33,886 bases of DNA from Bradyrhizobium sp. Its GTDB lineage: Bacteria > Pseudomonadota > Alphaproteobacteria > Rhizobiales > Xanthobacteraceae. The translations under genes were made by a program, and so were the position numbers. Location of the stretch: the NCBI RefSeq assembly GCF_004799405.1, contig NZ_SSMW01000114.1, positions 1 through 33,886 on the forward strand. Reading direction: 5' to 3'. The notes beneath the pieces were generated by a model that was given only the letters and a program-made list of their open reading frames with translations, searched no databases and was not told the origin of the DNA. Positions 1 through 6,231 of this stretch are shown piece by piece. Position 1 is the first letter of the stretch, and each line of letters starts with the position of its first letter.

Positions 1-92
1 CTGTTTTGGGAAAGTGAGCCGCTGCCGACATTCGCCCACACGCCGCTCCCGACGAGCAACAGTACGATGCCCAGTCCGAGCATTTGTTTCAT
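1..92 (-). CDS. Start of a small exported or membrane protein (partial)
   Basis: An open frame begins with ATG at 92 and runs leftward off the window edge, so only about 30 codons are visible. The first residues, MKQMLGLGIVLLLVGSGVWA, form a short basic start followed by a hydrophobic helix and a plausible signal-peptidase site after VWA. This is a signal peptide or a membrane anchor. A GGAGC stretch lies about 7 bases before the ATG and could be the ribosome binding site. I do not recognise the family. The call rests on the hydrophobic N-terminus and the start context; the remaining sequence is outside the window. Confidence 0.45.
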   Translation of the reverse strand, partial: MKQMLGLGIVLLLVGSGVWANVGSGSLSQN

Positions 93-301
93 TTTCGAGC
101 TCCATGTTGGACTCACAAGTCCCCCACAACTGAAGGGTTCCAGGCGCGCCGTGCGATTAGTGAGTGGATGGCGATATCAATCGCAGAGCGGAACCGCCAA
201 CGCGCGCGCGAAGGTCAAAACGCGCATTTCGCAAAAGATTATCGGCAGTTCCGCGAAGGGGAGATTTCTTGGTTTTCCACATGTGCGGGAGGGATGGCGA
301 G

Positions 302-371
302 GTCCGTTCCGGGTCAAAAGCGCCGTTTTGACCCTCTGCCGGTTACTTCCGGTCTACCCTGAACAACGGAC
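302..371. repeat. Composite intergenic palindrome
   Basis: Inner perfect 9-base arms GGGTCAAAA (311-319) and TTTTGACCC (326-334) flank a 6-base loop. They are nested inside outer 7-base arms GTCCGTT (302-308) and AACGGAC (365-371). The TTTTGACCC/GGACAT vocabulary resembles dispersed intergenic repeats I associate with rhizobial genomes, but that is recollection, not a search. No T-run follows, so it is not an obvious terminator. Confidence 0.5.
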
Positions 372-527
372 ATGCCAGACTGGCCCCGTTGGTCCACGCC
401 CCTCTGAGGCCCTATAGTTCGGCCAATCTAAGAAGCAGGCGCGATCCGCGACCTGTTCAAGGTTGCACGCGATACCACTGGCGCTGTAATAGTTCGACGC
501 GCTAAAATGGGTGAAATTGATGGAGCC

Positions 528-535
528 AAAGGAGG
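528..535 (+). promoter_or_regulatory. Strong Shine-Dalgarno that fixes the Crp/Fnr start
   Basis: AAAGGAGG, a near-perfect complement to the 16S tail, ends five bases before the ATG at 541. A longer in-frame reading from GTG at 511 would place this motif inside the coding sequence, so translation most likely begins at 541. Confidence 0.8.
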
Positions 536-540
536 CCCCC

Positions 541-1203
541 ATGGAGAATCCAGCCAAGGATACGTTTGATCCCAAAAACTTTCTCGCCAAGGTGGGGGCG
601 GGAAAAACGATACTTCAATTTCACAAGAATCAGCACGTGTTCGAGCAAGGCGACGTCGCCGACACAGTGTTTTACATTCAAAGAGGCAAGGTCAACCTTA
701 CGGTCCTGTCCGATCAGGGCAAGGAAGCCGTGGTCGCCATTCTAGAACCCGGCCAGTTCTTCGGTGAAGGCTGCATGAATGGTCATGCGCTCCGCATCGC
801 AACCACGACTGCGATGGAAGATTGCTTGATCACGGCAATCACAAAAGCCGCGATGATCGTCGCGATTCATGACGAGCCGAAATTTTCGGAGCTATTCATG
901 GCGTATCTTCTGACCCGGAACAGCCGGATTGAAGAGGACCTGATCGACCAGCTGTTCAATTCGAGCGAGCGGCGGCTTGCGCGACTACTTTTGCTGCTCG
1001 CCAATTTCGGCAAGGAAGGCAGCCCGCAGCCGATCAGTCCGAACATCAGTCAGGAAACTTTGGCGGAGATGATCGGCACCACCCGATCCCGCGTTAGCGC
1101 TTTCATGAACAAAGTCCGCAAGCTTGGACTGATCAGCTACAACGGAAACATCGAGGTTCATAGCTCGCTGTTGAGTGCGGTTTTGCACGAAAACCTCAGC
1201 TAA
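541..1203 (+). CDS. Crp/Fnr-family transcriptional regulator
   Basis: A 220-residue cytoplasmic regulator. Residues about 20-120 form a cyclic-nucleotide-binding-type beta-roll (the segments FEQGDVADTVFYIQRGKVNL and VAILEPGQFFGEGC are typical). A dimerisation helix follows (about 125-160), then a C-terminal winged helix whose helix-turn-helix, QETLAEMIGTTRSRVSAFMN, spans about 171-190. The N-terminal cysteine cluster of oxygen-sensing FNR is absent, so it is not an iron-sulfur FNR. The ligand cannot be told from sequence. Bradyrhizobia carry many paralogues of this type. The start at 541 is chosen for the AAAGGAGG site. It stands alone on plus, convergent with the small minus-strand genes at 1247-1606. 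Confidence 0.9.
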   Translation: MENPAKDTFDPKNFLAKVGAGKTILQFHKNQHVFEQGDVADTVFYIQRGKVNLTVLSDQGKEAVVAILEPGQFFGEGCMNGHALRIATTTAMEDCLITAITKAAMIVAIHDEPKFSELFMAYLLTRNSRIEEDLIDQLFNSSERRLARLLLLLANFGKEGSPQPISPNISQETLAEMIGTTRSRVSAFMNKVRKLGLISYNGNIEVHSSLLSAVLHENLS

Positions 1204-1246
1204 AGGAGAATGGTGATTGAGCTGGGGTGCTAGTGCGCCAACCAGA

Positions 1247-1360
1247 TCAATATCGTGCAACCATGATGATTGCGACAACAAGGAGTGCCGCGATCAGCGA
1301 AAGAGCGCGATTCAGTTTGTTGGACCGAGGCGTTGCGATTTCGACGTCGAGCGGAGGCAT
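1247..1360 (-). CDS. Very small predicted membrane protein (37 aa)
   Basis: ATG at 1360 to TGA at 1247-1249 encodes 37 residues: an N-terminal polar half (MPPLDVEIATPRSNKLNR) followed by one hydrophobic helix (about residues 19-35, ALSLIAALLVVAIIMVA). It starts 6 bases after the stop of the zinc-ribbon gene on the same strand, as in an operon, although no strong ribosome binding site is visible. The layout of polar N-terminus and single transmembrane helix is typical of real small bacterial membrane proteins. The function is unknown. Chance cannot be excluded at this length. Confidence 0.5.
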   Translation of the reverse strand: MPPLDVEIATPRSNKLNRALSLIAALLVVAIIMVARY

Positions 1361-1366
1361 GGGTCT

Positions 1367-1606
1367 TTATGCTGGCGATCTGAGTTCGGCGTCGAGCCAA
1401 CCACGCAGGTTAAAGTCTAAGGGATCTTTGGAGATGATCATTTTACGAACATGACTACATTTTTGGCACTCGAATGTGCGGTAATCGAAGCCGGTTGGCC
1501 CCGGTTCAACTTGGGAAAGTATCATCCGGGATTGATCGCACATCGGGCAGCGAGGCCGCTCAATAGCGGAAAGCTGGGACGAGGAGATAGGTTGCTGTTC
1601 GGCCAT
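1367..1606 (-). CDS. Small zinc-ribbon-like protein
   Basis: A 79-residue protein with two CxxC knuckles, C20/C23 (RPRCPMC) and C47/C50 (FECQKC), separated by 23 residues. This is the pattern of a single zinc ribbon. A GGAAG motif lies 6 bases before ATG 1606. No other domain is visible, and the N-terminal 15 residues look disordered. Proteins of this shape are common as hypothetical proteins in Bradyrhizobium. A metal-binding or nucleic-acid role is possible, but the sequence shows only the probable zinc site. It is probably co-transcribed with the 37-residue membrane protein downstream. Confidence 0.7.
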   Translation of the reverse strand: MAEQQPISSSQLSAIERPRCPMCDQSRMILSQVEPGPTGFDYRTFECQKCSHVRKMIISKDPLDFNLRGWLDAELRSPA

Positions 1607-1746
1607 AGCGCTTCCGGGTATGAGGCGGGAGCGTTACCGAACTCTCTGTCACCGAAAAAGCCGTGGACGGGTCGGTGATAATCTAGTTTGCGCCCTTCGC
1701 GGTGCAGGGCGCTGGTCAATATTGATCGGTTCTCAAAATATTATGC

Positions 1747-1776
1747 AAAAAAAGGCCCCAGCGGGGGGCTGAGGCC
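1747..1776 (-). terminator. Intrinsic terminator (orphan)
   Basis: Read on minus, GGCCTCAGC pairs with GCTGGGGCC (9 pairs, one G-T) around a CCCCC loop and is followed at once by seven Ts. It is a textbook Rho-independent terminator pointing left. The only minus-strand genes before it now are those of the IS element whose end lies 15 bases away. The gene it originally served seems to be missing. Confidence 0.75.
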
Positions 1777-1864
1777 GTCAGATACCTTGGGTGTCCGTCG
1801 GCAGATAATTTGAGACTGGTCAGGCGTTTTGCGAAGGGAGGCTCTGGCTCATCAGGGTTAGAGG

Positions 1865-2845
1865 TTAAGCGGCCTGCAGCTGATGCTGCAAGCGTCGGTT
1901 AGCGATAGTAACACGCTTGATGCGTTCACGCTCGGCGAGGATAGTCCCGGCCCTGCCGAAGTAGACGTCGGCCGGGGTTAGATTGTTGATGCCCTCGTGA
2001 TAGCGGACTTGGTTATAGTGCTCGACGAAGGTTTCGATCTGCCGTTCGAGATCGCCGGGCAGGTAGTAGTTGTTGAGCAGAATGCGGTTCTTGAGGGTCT
2101 GATGCCAACGCTCGATCTTTCCCTGAGTTTGGGGATGATACGGTGCTCCACGCACATGCTCCATGCCCTTATCCTCGAGCCACTTGGCCAAATCGCCCGC
2201 CACGTAAGATGAGCCATTGTCTGAGAGAAGCCTTGGCCGGTGCACGACAGTGACGTGATCAAGACCCGAGGCCGAGAGCGCCAGCTCGAGCGTGGCAGTA
2301 ACGTCATCGGCGCACATGGTGGCACACAGCTTCCAGGCCACGATGTAGCGCGAGAAGTCGTCGAGCACGGTCGAGAGATAGTACCAACCCCAGCCGGTGA
2401 TCTTGAGGTAAGTGAAGTCCGTCTGCCAGAGCTGGTTGATGGCTGTGGTCTTGTCCTTGAACTCGTTCGCCGCCTTGATCACCACATAGGCCGGGCTGGT
2501 GATGAGATCATGCGCCTTCAGCAGCCGATAGACCGACGCCTCCGAGACAAAATACCGTTTCTCGTCGGTGAAGCGCACGGCCAGCTCTCGCGGCGACAGT
2601 TCTGGTAGCTCGAGCGCCAGGTCGATGATCTGGCGTCGGACATCATCCGGGATCTGGTTCCAAACACGATCTGGTCGGGAACGGCGGTCGCCCAGCGCCT
2701 CGGGCCCGCCCTCTCGGTGTCGGTCATACCAGCGGTAGAACGTGGCGCGGGGGATGCCGAGCTTGTCCAATGTGCCCTTGGCCGGCAGATGCGATTGCTC
2801 GACCAGCTGGATGATCTCGGCTTTCTCGGATGCAGGATATCTCAT
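1865..2845 (-). CDS. IS3-family transposase OrfB (DDE integrase)
   Basis: The catalytic part of the IS transposase, 326 residues. An N-terminal helix-turn-helix region (residues about 1-60, with PRATFYRWYDRH) and an HTH_21-like region are followed by an rve/DDE integrase core. The acidic triad is visible: D143 (LWQTDFTYLKI), D209 (LLSDNGSSY) and E245 (HPQTQGKIERWHQTLK), with the 35-residue D-E spacing of this superfamily. All catalytic residues are present and the frame is intact, so the enzyme should be active. The ATG at 2845 overlaps the orfA stop (ATGA). It is probably also made as an OrfAB fusion by -1 frameshifting. Confidence 0.95.
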   Translation of the reverse strand: MRYPASEKAEIIQLVEQSHLPAKGTLDKLGIPRATFYRWYDRHREGGPEALGDRRSRPDRVWNQIPDDVRRQIIDLALELPELSPRELAVRFTDEKRYFVSEASVYRLLKAHDLITSPAYVVIKAANEFKDKTTAINQLWQTDFTYLKITGWGWYYLSTVLDDFSRYIVAWKLCATMCADDVTATLELALSASGLDHVTVVHRPRLLSDNGSSYVAGDLAKWLEDKGMEHVRGAPYHPQTQGKIERWHQTLKNRILLNNYYLPGDLERQIETFVEHYNQVRYHEGINNLTPADVYFGRAGTILAERERIKRVTIANRRLQHQLQAA

Positions 2846-3216
2846 GCCTCGTCCTCCCCATCCCCGCTCATGCTTTTTTTAAGCAGGCGGTTCTCCAGGG
2901 TGAGATCGGCCACAACCTCCTTCAAGGCGGTGGCCTCACGACGAAGGTCCTTCACCTCGCCGGACGTTGCGGCGCGGGCCGTGTCCCCCGCCAACCGCCG
3001 CTTGCCAGCTTCGAGGAACTCCTTCGACCAGCCGTAATACATCGAGGCGGCAATGCCTTCGCGGCGACAAAGCTCCGAGATGTTCTCCTCGCCGCGCAGC
3101 CCTTCCAGCACTATGCGGATCTTCTCTTCAGCCGAGTATTGCCGGCGTGTCTGACGCCGAATGTCTTTTAGAACTTGTTCTGCCGGCGCTTTACCCGGCC
3201 CGGATTTCTGTTTCAT
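2842..3216 (-). CDS. IS3-family transposase OrfA (HTH subunit)
   Basis: A 124-residue protein with a transposase_8-type helix-turn-helix (residues about 25-75; RRQYSAEEKIRIVLEGLRGE, then CRREGIAASMYYGWSKEF) and a C-terminal leucine-zipper-like coiled coil (about 85-115; LRREATALKEVVADLTLENR). OrfA of IS3 elements binds the terminal repeats and regulates transposition. Its stop overlaps the orfB start by four bases. An A7G run lies near its 3' end. The reading frame is complete. Confidence 0.93.
   Translation of the reverse strand: MKQKSGPGKAPAEQVLKDIRRQTRRQYSAEEKIRIVLEGLRGEENISELCRREGIAASMYYGWSKEFLEAGKRRLAGDTARAATSGEVKDLRREATALKEVVADLTLENRLLKKSMSGDGEDEA
2873..2880 (-). promoter_or_regulatory. 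Programmed -1 frameshift site between orfA and orfB
   Basis: On minus the sequence reads CTTAAAAAAAGC near the end of orfA (codons CTT AAA AAA AGC). A -1 slip on the A7G run moves ribosomes into the orfB frame, which is open from here to the orfB ATG without a stop. This is the classical IS3-family arrangement for making the fused OrfAB transposase. Confidence 0.7.
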
Positions 3217-3300
3217 CTTCGCTCCTTGCGGCTACGATGAACCAGAAATCCTCCTCTCGTGAAGGCCCTCAGTTTGTCTCAGGGGTGCTGACGGGGGACA

Positions 3301-3727
3301 CCCGGAAAACGAAAGCCGGCTTTCCGACATCGCACTTGACTGGATGCTTCGCTGGGCCGCCGCTGTGCCCCAGGGCCTGAAATATGATCAAGGAGTTTTG
3401 CAGGCGTGGCCCTACCCCGATGGACAACAGCACGATGAGGTCGCAGCCGGCTTTGCCTTCGTCCCGAGATGGACCGGCATCACCTGGGCCGAGGAAAAAC
3501 GAAAGCTGCCGGGCACCGCTGCGATCATGCACCGTTCGGTCTATCGTCGTTTCGATGAGAGAGCCGTTCAGATCTACGATAGCATGACCCGCTATCGGCC
3601 CGAGACACTGGCGATACATGTTGACTTTGAGAGCTACTATGAGCCAGGCGCGGCATTCCCGGCGACATCCCTAGCAACCGCTACAACGGTTGCGGGTGAG
3701 CCACCCGACCGAGCGCCGACCGCTTAA
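3301..3727 (+). pseudogene. 5'-truncated DUF2235 (alpha/beta-hydrolase-like) gene
   Basis: An open frame reads straight out of the IS end without its own start. Its first residues past the junction, HPENESRLSDIALDWMLRWA, resemble the segment that follows the GGGY motif in DUF2235 proteins (Tle1-like predicted phospholipases). The frame continues about 140 codons to TAA at 3725-3727. The hydrolase nucleophile and the N-terminal two thirds are missing, removed by the IS or an adjacent deletion. The internal ATG at 3344 has no evident ribosome binding site, so I treat this as a remnant. The family call is from memory of the motif. Confidence 0.65.
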
Positions 3728-4063
3728 GGTACCGGCGATTGTCTGCGGGCCATTCCCTGACGGGTGCAGGGGAGTAAACGCACCATGTCCGCGAACGCCA
3801 TTGGTTCATGAGTGTCGACTGCCCCGTAAAGCACCCCGATCAAGCCGACCGATCGTCAGCCCGCAATCGCCGCCGACTGTCCGGCCGGCCGTCACCAACG
3901 TGACACTTGTCGTAATTTTCAAAAAAAAATAACGCCGTCGCACAACTAGTGCGACGGCGTCTTGGTTTGGTTATAGCATTGAGCTAATTGAACAATCCGG
4001 CAGTACCGCTTCGAAAAATAAGGCGCGATGACTCACCCATAATTATTTTTTCGGTTTTCCCGG
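3728..4063. other. Gap between the gene remnant and the accessory genes
   Basis: No gene seen. The left half is GC-rich like the backbone. From about 3900 the composition becomes markedly AT-richer, which may mark the edge of the acquired segment. The only defined element is the terminator at 3921-3960. Confidence 0.4.
3921..3960 (-). terminator. Intrinsic terminator of the 135-aa accessory gene
   Basis: A perfect 12-base stem (ACGCCGTCGCAC at 3932-3943 with GTGCGACGGCGT at 3949-3960) and a 5-base loop. On minus it is followed by TA and nine Ts. It ends transcription of the minus-strand gene that stops at 4064. Confidence 0.88.
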
Positions 4064-4471
4064 TTACTTGAGCTTGGAGTATTTTTTTGCGCAACCCGCA
4101 ATTCCTCCATGCTTTTTCAATTTCGCGACGATATCGTCCCAATCTTCGTGAAGGGCGTAACGTAACGCCAGCGTCATCTTGCTTGCGGCTTTTCCATCGG
4201 CTTTGGAAGTTGCCGCAATAATTCTGCGGATCGAATGTTTCAACCGTTCACCGTTTTTCACGCCGCTGATTTTGCACATAAGTTTTGATTCCTTTTTAGC
4301 AACTCCACGAGCTTTCATTTCCAGGTAAACTTCTAGAACGGCTGCCATATAGGGGAACCAAGCGTGTCGTTGGGAAGACTTTGCGTCATCAGCTAAGTCC
4401 TCCAGTTCTTCGATTAGCCGCTTGAGTCTGTCGATTGTTCGTGTGAGATTATGGCCATCATCTTTTGTCAT
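4064..4471 (-). CDS. Accessory protein of unknown function (135 aa)
   Basis: I do not recognise this protein. It is 135 residues, rich in Lys, Ala, Asp and Glu, and predicted mostly helical: an N-terminal amphipathic helix (residues about 10-30, TRTIDRLKRLIEELEDLADD) and several Lys-rich helices in the C-terminal half. It has no signal peptide or membrane segment. Two cysteines (CKISG and GCAKK) do not form a metal motif. A GGAAAC sequence precedes ATG 4471, and a strong terminator follows the gene. It is AT-richer than the flanking housekeeping genes and lies in the same direction as the AlpA-like gene and integrase, so it is probably cargo of the integrated element. Confidence 0.7.
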   Translation of the reverse strand: MTKDDGHNLTRTIDRLKRLIEELEDLADDAKSSQRHAWFPYMAAVLEVYLEMKARGVAKKESKLMCKISGVKNGERLKHSIRRIIAATSKADGKAASKMTLALRYALHEDWDDIVAKLKKHGGIAGCAKKYSKLK

Positions 4472-4508
4472 TTAAGTTTCCTTTTTTGTTTGTAAGCACG
4501 GTATTGGC

Positions 4509-4709
4509 TCAATCTGGAACCTCCACCGAGCGGGGTAACGCGTCGAGCCAAAGCGCCAAATCGTGCTTCAATATCAACGTGCGCCGGCCGCATTTTCGCG
4601 CGACCAACCGGCCTGCCTTGATTTCCTCAAAGGTCCGTCCAACGCCTGAAGCGGCAACCGCTTCTTCGATTGAAAACGCAAGTTTTATGGGAAGATCTGA
4701 AGTTTTCAT
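4509..4709 (-). CDS. AlpA/excisionase-like small DNA-binding protein
   Basis: A 66-residue protein with a MerR/excisionase-type helix-turn-helix: LAFSIEEAVAASGVGRTFEE is the typical start of this fold (residues about 10-29), followed by the wing strand region VARKCGRRTLILKHDLALWL. Such proteins act as excision factors or as activators of integrase genes in prophages and genomic islands. Here a tyrosine integrase lies 1.5 kb upstream on the same strand, which supports that role. The start at 4709 is chosen because the helix-turn-helix begins soon after it. A GGTGG sequence 4-8 bases upstream is the best ribosome site and lies within an inverted repeat. Confidence 0.7.
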   Translation of the reverse strand: MKTSDLPIKLAFSIEEAVAASGVGRTFEEIKAGRLVARKCGRRTLILKHDLALWLDALPRSVEVPD

Positions 4710-4712
4710 TTG

Positions 4713-4732
4713 CCACCGTGTATCGACGGTGG
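4713..4732 (-). promoter_or_regulatory. Inverted repeat covering the AlpA-like ribosome site
   Basis: CCACCGT (4713-4719) and ACGGTGG (4726-4732) are perfect 7-base arms with a 6-base loop, ending three bases before the ATG at 4709. In the minus-strand RNA this hairpin would contain the GGTGG ribosome site, so it could limit translation. As DNA it could be an operator. Confidence 0.5.
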
Positions 4733-4768
4733 AGAGATATTCCGATCAGAGCGATCAAGTAAGGTCAG

Positions 4769-4800
4769 GGTCAACTTGACCGGTCAACTTGAGTTTGACC
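4769..4800. promoter_or_regulatory. Operator-like TTGACC/GGTCAA array
   Basis: Overlapping dyads: GGTCAACTTGACC (4769-4781), the perfect 12-base palindrome TTGACCGGTCAA (4776-4787), a second GGTCAACTTGA (4782-4792) and a closing TTGACC (4795-4800). Another TTGACCGG half-site occurs at 4865-4872. The cluster lies 60-90 bases upstream of the AlpA-like gene, between it and the 264-aa gene. It fits a binding region for a dimeric regulator or an excisionase. The protein that binds is unknown. Confidence 0.6.
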
Positions 4801-4924
4801 GAGGCTGATCGATTGATTCAATACAATAGCGGCGCCAGGAGCAGCTAAAGTGCGCAGATCCGTCTTGACCGGCGGATTAGCGAGATAATACTCCTTCTCC
4901 GTTACAATTCTCGCTCATATGATA

Positions 4925-5719
4925 TTACGGTTTATACGCCAGAATTGCGGTATCCTCGTCTTCCGAAAATTCCGGCACGCTAAGGTTTGGCTTGATACCC
5001 TTAAGGAAGGGACCGGAGATTGGATCGCTCGGAAAACCACGTGGGCGAAGCACCTTTGAAACCTCCACGTATGCCGCAAAAAAGTACCTCAGCTGTTCAA
5101 CATCCGATGCTTGACGAAGAAGATTTTCTACAAAATGTTTTTTTGATAATTTGAGAGGCTTGGAGCCAATTTTCTGTATCAAAACCAGATAATCGAACGC
5201 GGCCGTCGATTTATATTCCCTCCAGCGGGTTTTTATTGTGCTCTCACTGAAGCCTGCCTTATTCTTGTTGATCTCCTTTACGACATGGCGAGCCATCGTA
5301 CTTAAGCCCCTGCGCAGATCGTTCGGTTTTAGTCTCACAAATCGATACGAAAAGTCTGCAAGACGAGCCACGGACTTCGCCTCTCCCATTCTAATTGCGA
5401 GTTGCTCATCAAATTCACGAGTGTTCCAAAGGCTGCGAATGCGACGCCATCCACCTGCCTGGAATATGACGTTCGCTATTTCGGAATATCCCGGCAGCTT
5501 CAGCCGTTCAGTGAGACTAGCGCGATCTTCCAATCCTGATAATTTTTCGATGTGCTCCAAAATTTTGATCGCAGCGAATACTCGAGCATGACGCTGGAGC
5601 GCCTCGCTGCCTGGCGCGAAAATCGCGACCTGGAATTCGAAAAGTTTGATGGCCCTGACATAAGGCGAATGACTTGCATCCGACTGACATAGGATTTCTG
5701 CGGTCTCCTGCAGATTCAT
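4925..5719 (-). CDS. Accessory protein of unknown function (264 aa)
   Basis: I do not recognise a family. The protein is 264 residues, soluble and predicted almost wholly alpha-helical, with no signal peptide or membrane helix. A recognisable stretch is FSESTIKTRWREYKSTAAFD (about residues 157-176), a basic and aromatic segment I have a weak memory of from hypothetical proteins near integrases. The C-terminus is acidic (FSEDEDTAILAY). No enzyme motif, Walker box, metal site or toxin signature is evident. The start at 5719 is preceded by GGGGTGG. An inverted repeat at 5795-5816 lies about 80 bases upstream. Codon usage and AT-richness set it apart from the flanking chromosomal genes, so it is probably part of the integrated element. 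Confidence 0.7.
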   Translation of the reverse strand: MNLQETAEILCQSDASHSPYVRAIKLFEFQVAIFAPGSEALQRHARVFAAIKILEHIEKLSGLEDRASLTERLKLPGYSEIANVIFQAGGWRRIRSLWNTREFDEQLAIRMGEAKSVARLADFSYRFVRLKPNDLRRGLSTMARHVVKEINKNKAGFSESTIKTRWREYKSTAAFDYLVLIQKIGSKPLKLSKKHFVENLLRQASDVEQLRYFFAAYVEVSKVLRPRGFPSDPISGPFLKGIKPNLSVPEFSEDEDTAILAYKP

Positions 5720-6231
5720 ATAGCCACCCCGACCAGCAAAGGATTCCTGCGAGTTATGTAAATGGTCGTCGGTCTATCTGTGCGACAATACGCTGATTGT
5801 AATTCCGTATACAATCGTAGCAAAAGGCTCGTTCCGGCGAACAAAAACAATTCCTGGGTTCGTCGCGTGAGCGCAGTGTTTCACGCAATGCCGAGCGCTA
5901 GACCGATCACCCTAAAACTCGAATTTTGTTAGTGTTTTTGTTGGTATTCGGTCGATTAACACCAGATTAGGTTATTGAATTTACTTGAAAAATCTCCAGC
6001 CGTATGGCCGCTGCCGGGCCCACCAATGTTGCAGGGGTTTTGGCTATCCCTGCCCTCTTGGCTTTTTCCTCAACCAACGAAACAGATTCGATGGCGGGCT
6101 TCTGGCGAATGAGGGTGACGAGGCTTTTCGGCTGCCCTGCGGAAGGCAACAGGGGGCGCAGAGGAAATTCTGACACGGCCCCAGGGGCGACGCCTTCCGG
6201 ACGTCGGTGCGCCGACGTAGCCCGACACAAC
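5720..6231. other. AT-rich gap between the 264-aa gene and the integrase
   Basis: About 510 bases with no gene I can support. The left half should hold the promoter of the 264-aa gene and has the dyad at 5795-5816. The right part contains overlapping small open frames on both strands that look like chance. A perfect 7-base hairpin, ACGTCGG/CCGACGT (6201-6218), lies just beyond the integrase stop. It has no T-run, so it is only a weak terminator candidate. Confidence 0.4.
5795..5816. promoter_or_regulatory. Operator-like inverted repeat upstream of the 264-aa gene
   Basis: GATTGTA (5795-5801) and TACAATC (5810-5816) are perfect 7-base arms separated by 8 bases, centred about 85 bases upstream of the ATG at 5719. 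The spacing between half-site centres suits a dimeric helix-turn-helix regulator. Confidence 0.45.

Larger units (their letters stand above)
93..540. other. Intergenic stretch upstream of the Crp/Fnr gene
   Basis: About 450 bases with no convincing gene. The open frames here have no family resemblance and poor start sites. The only clear structure is the composite palindrome at 302-371, listed separately. The promoter of the Crp/Fnr gene should lie in the right half, but I could not pick out a confident -35/-10 pair or an FNR-type box. Confidence 0.5.
1792..3300 (-). mobile_element. IS3-family insertion sequence, complete
   Basis: The ends are TGTCCGTCGGCAGATAATTT (left, from 1792) and TGTCCCCCGTCAGCACCCCT (right, read inward from 3300). 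They match at 16 of the first 25 positions, including the TG..CA termini and a shared TGAGAC block. The element is about 1.5 kb and contains two overlapping minus-strand frames, orfA and orfB, in the IS3 arrangement. Three flanking bases extend the inverted repeat (GGG/CCC), so the exact ends could be 1789 and 3303. No direct target duplication is visible with either choice. Confidence 0.85.

Noticed and set aside
3900..5960. A CRISPR array or toxin-antitoxin pair in the AT-rich segment
   Set aside because: No regularly spaced direct repeats were seen, and neither small protein shows a known toxin or antitoxin motif.
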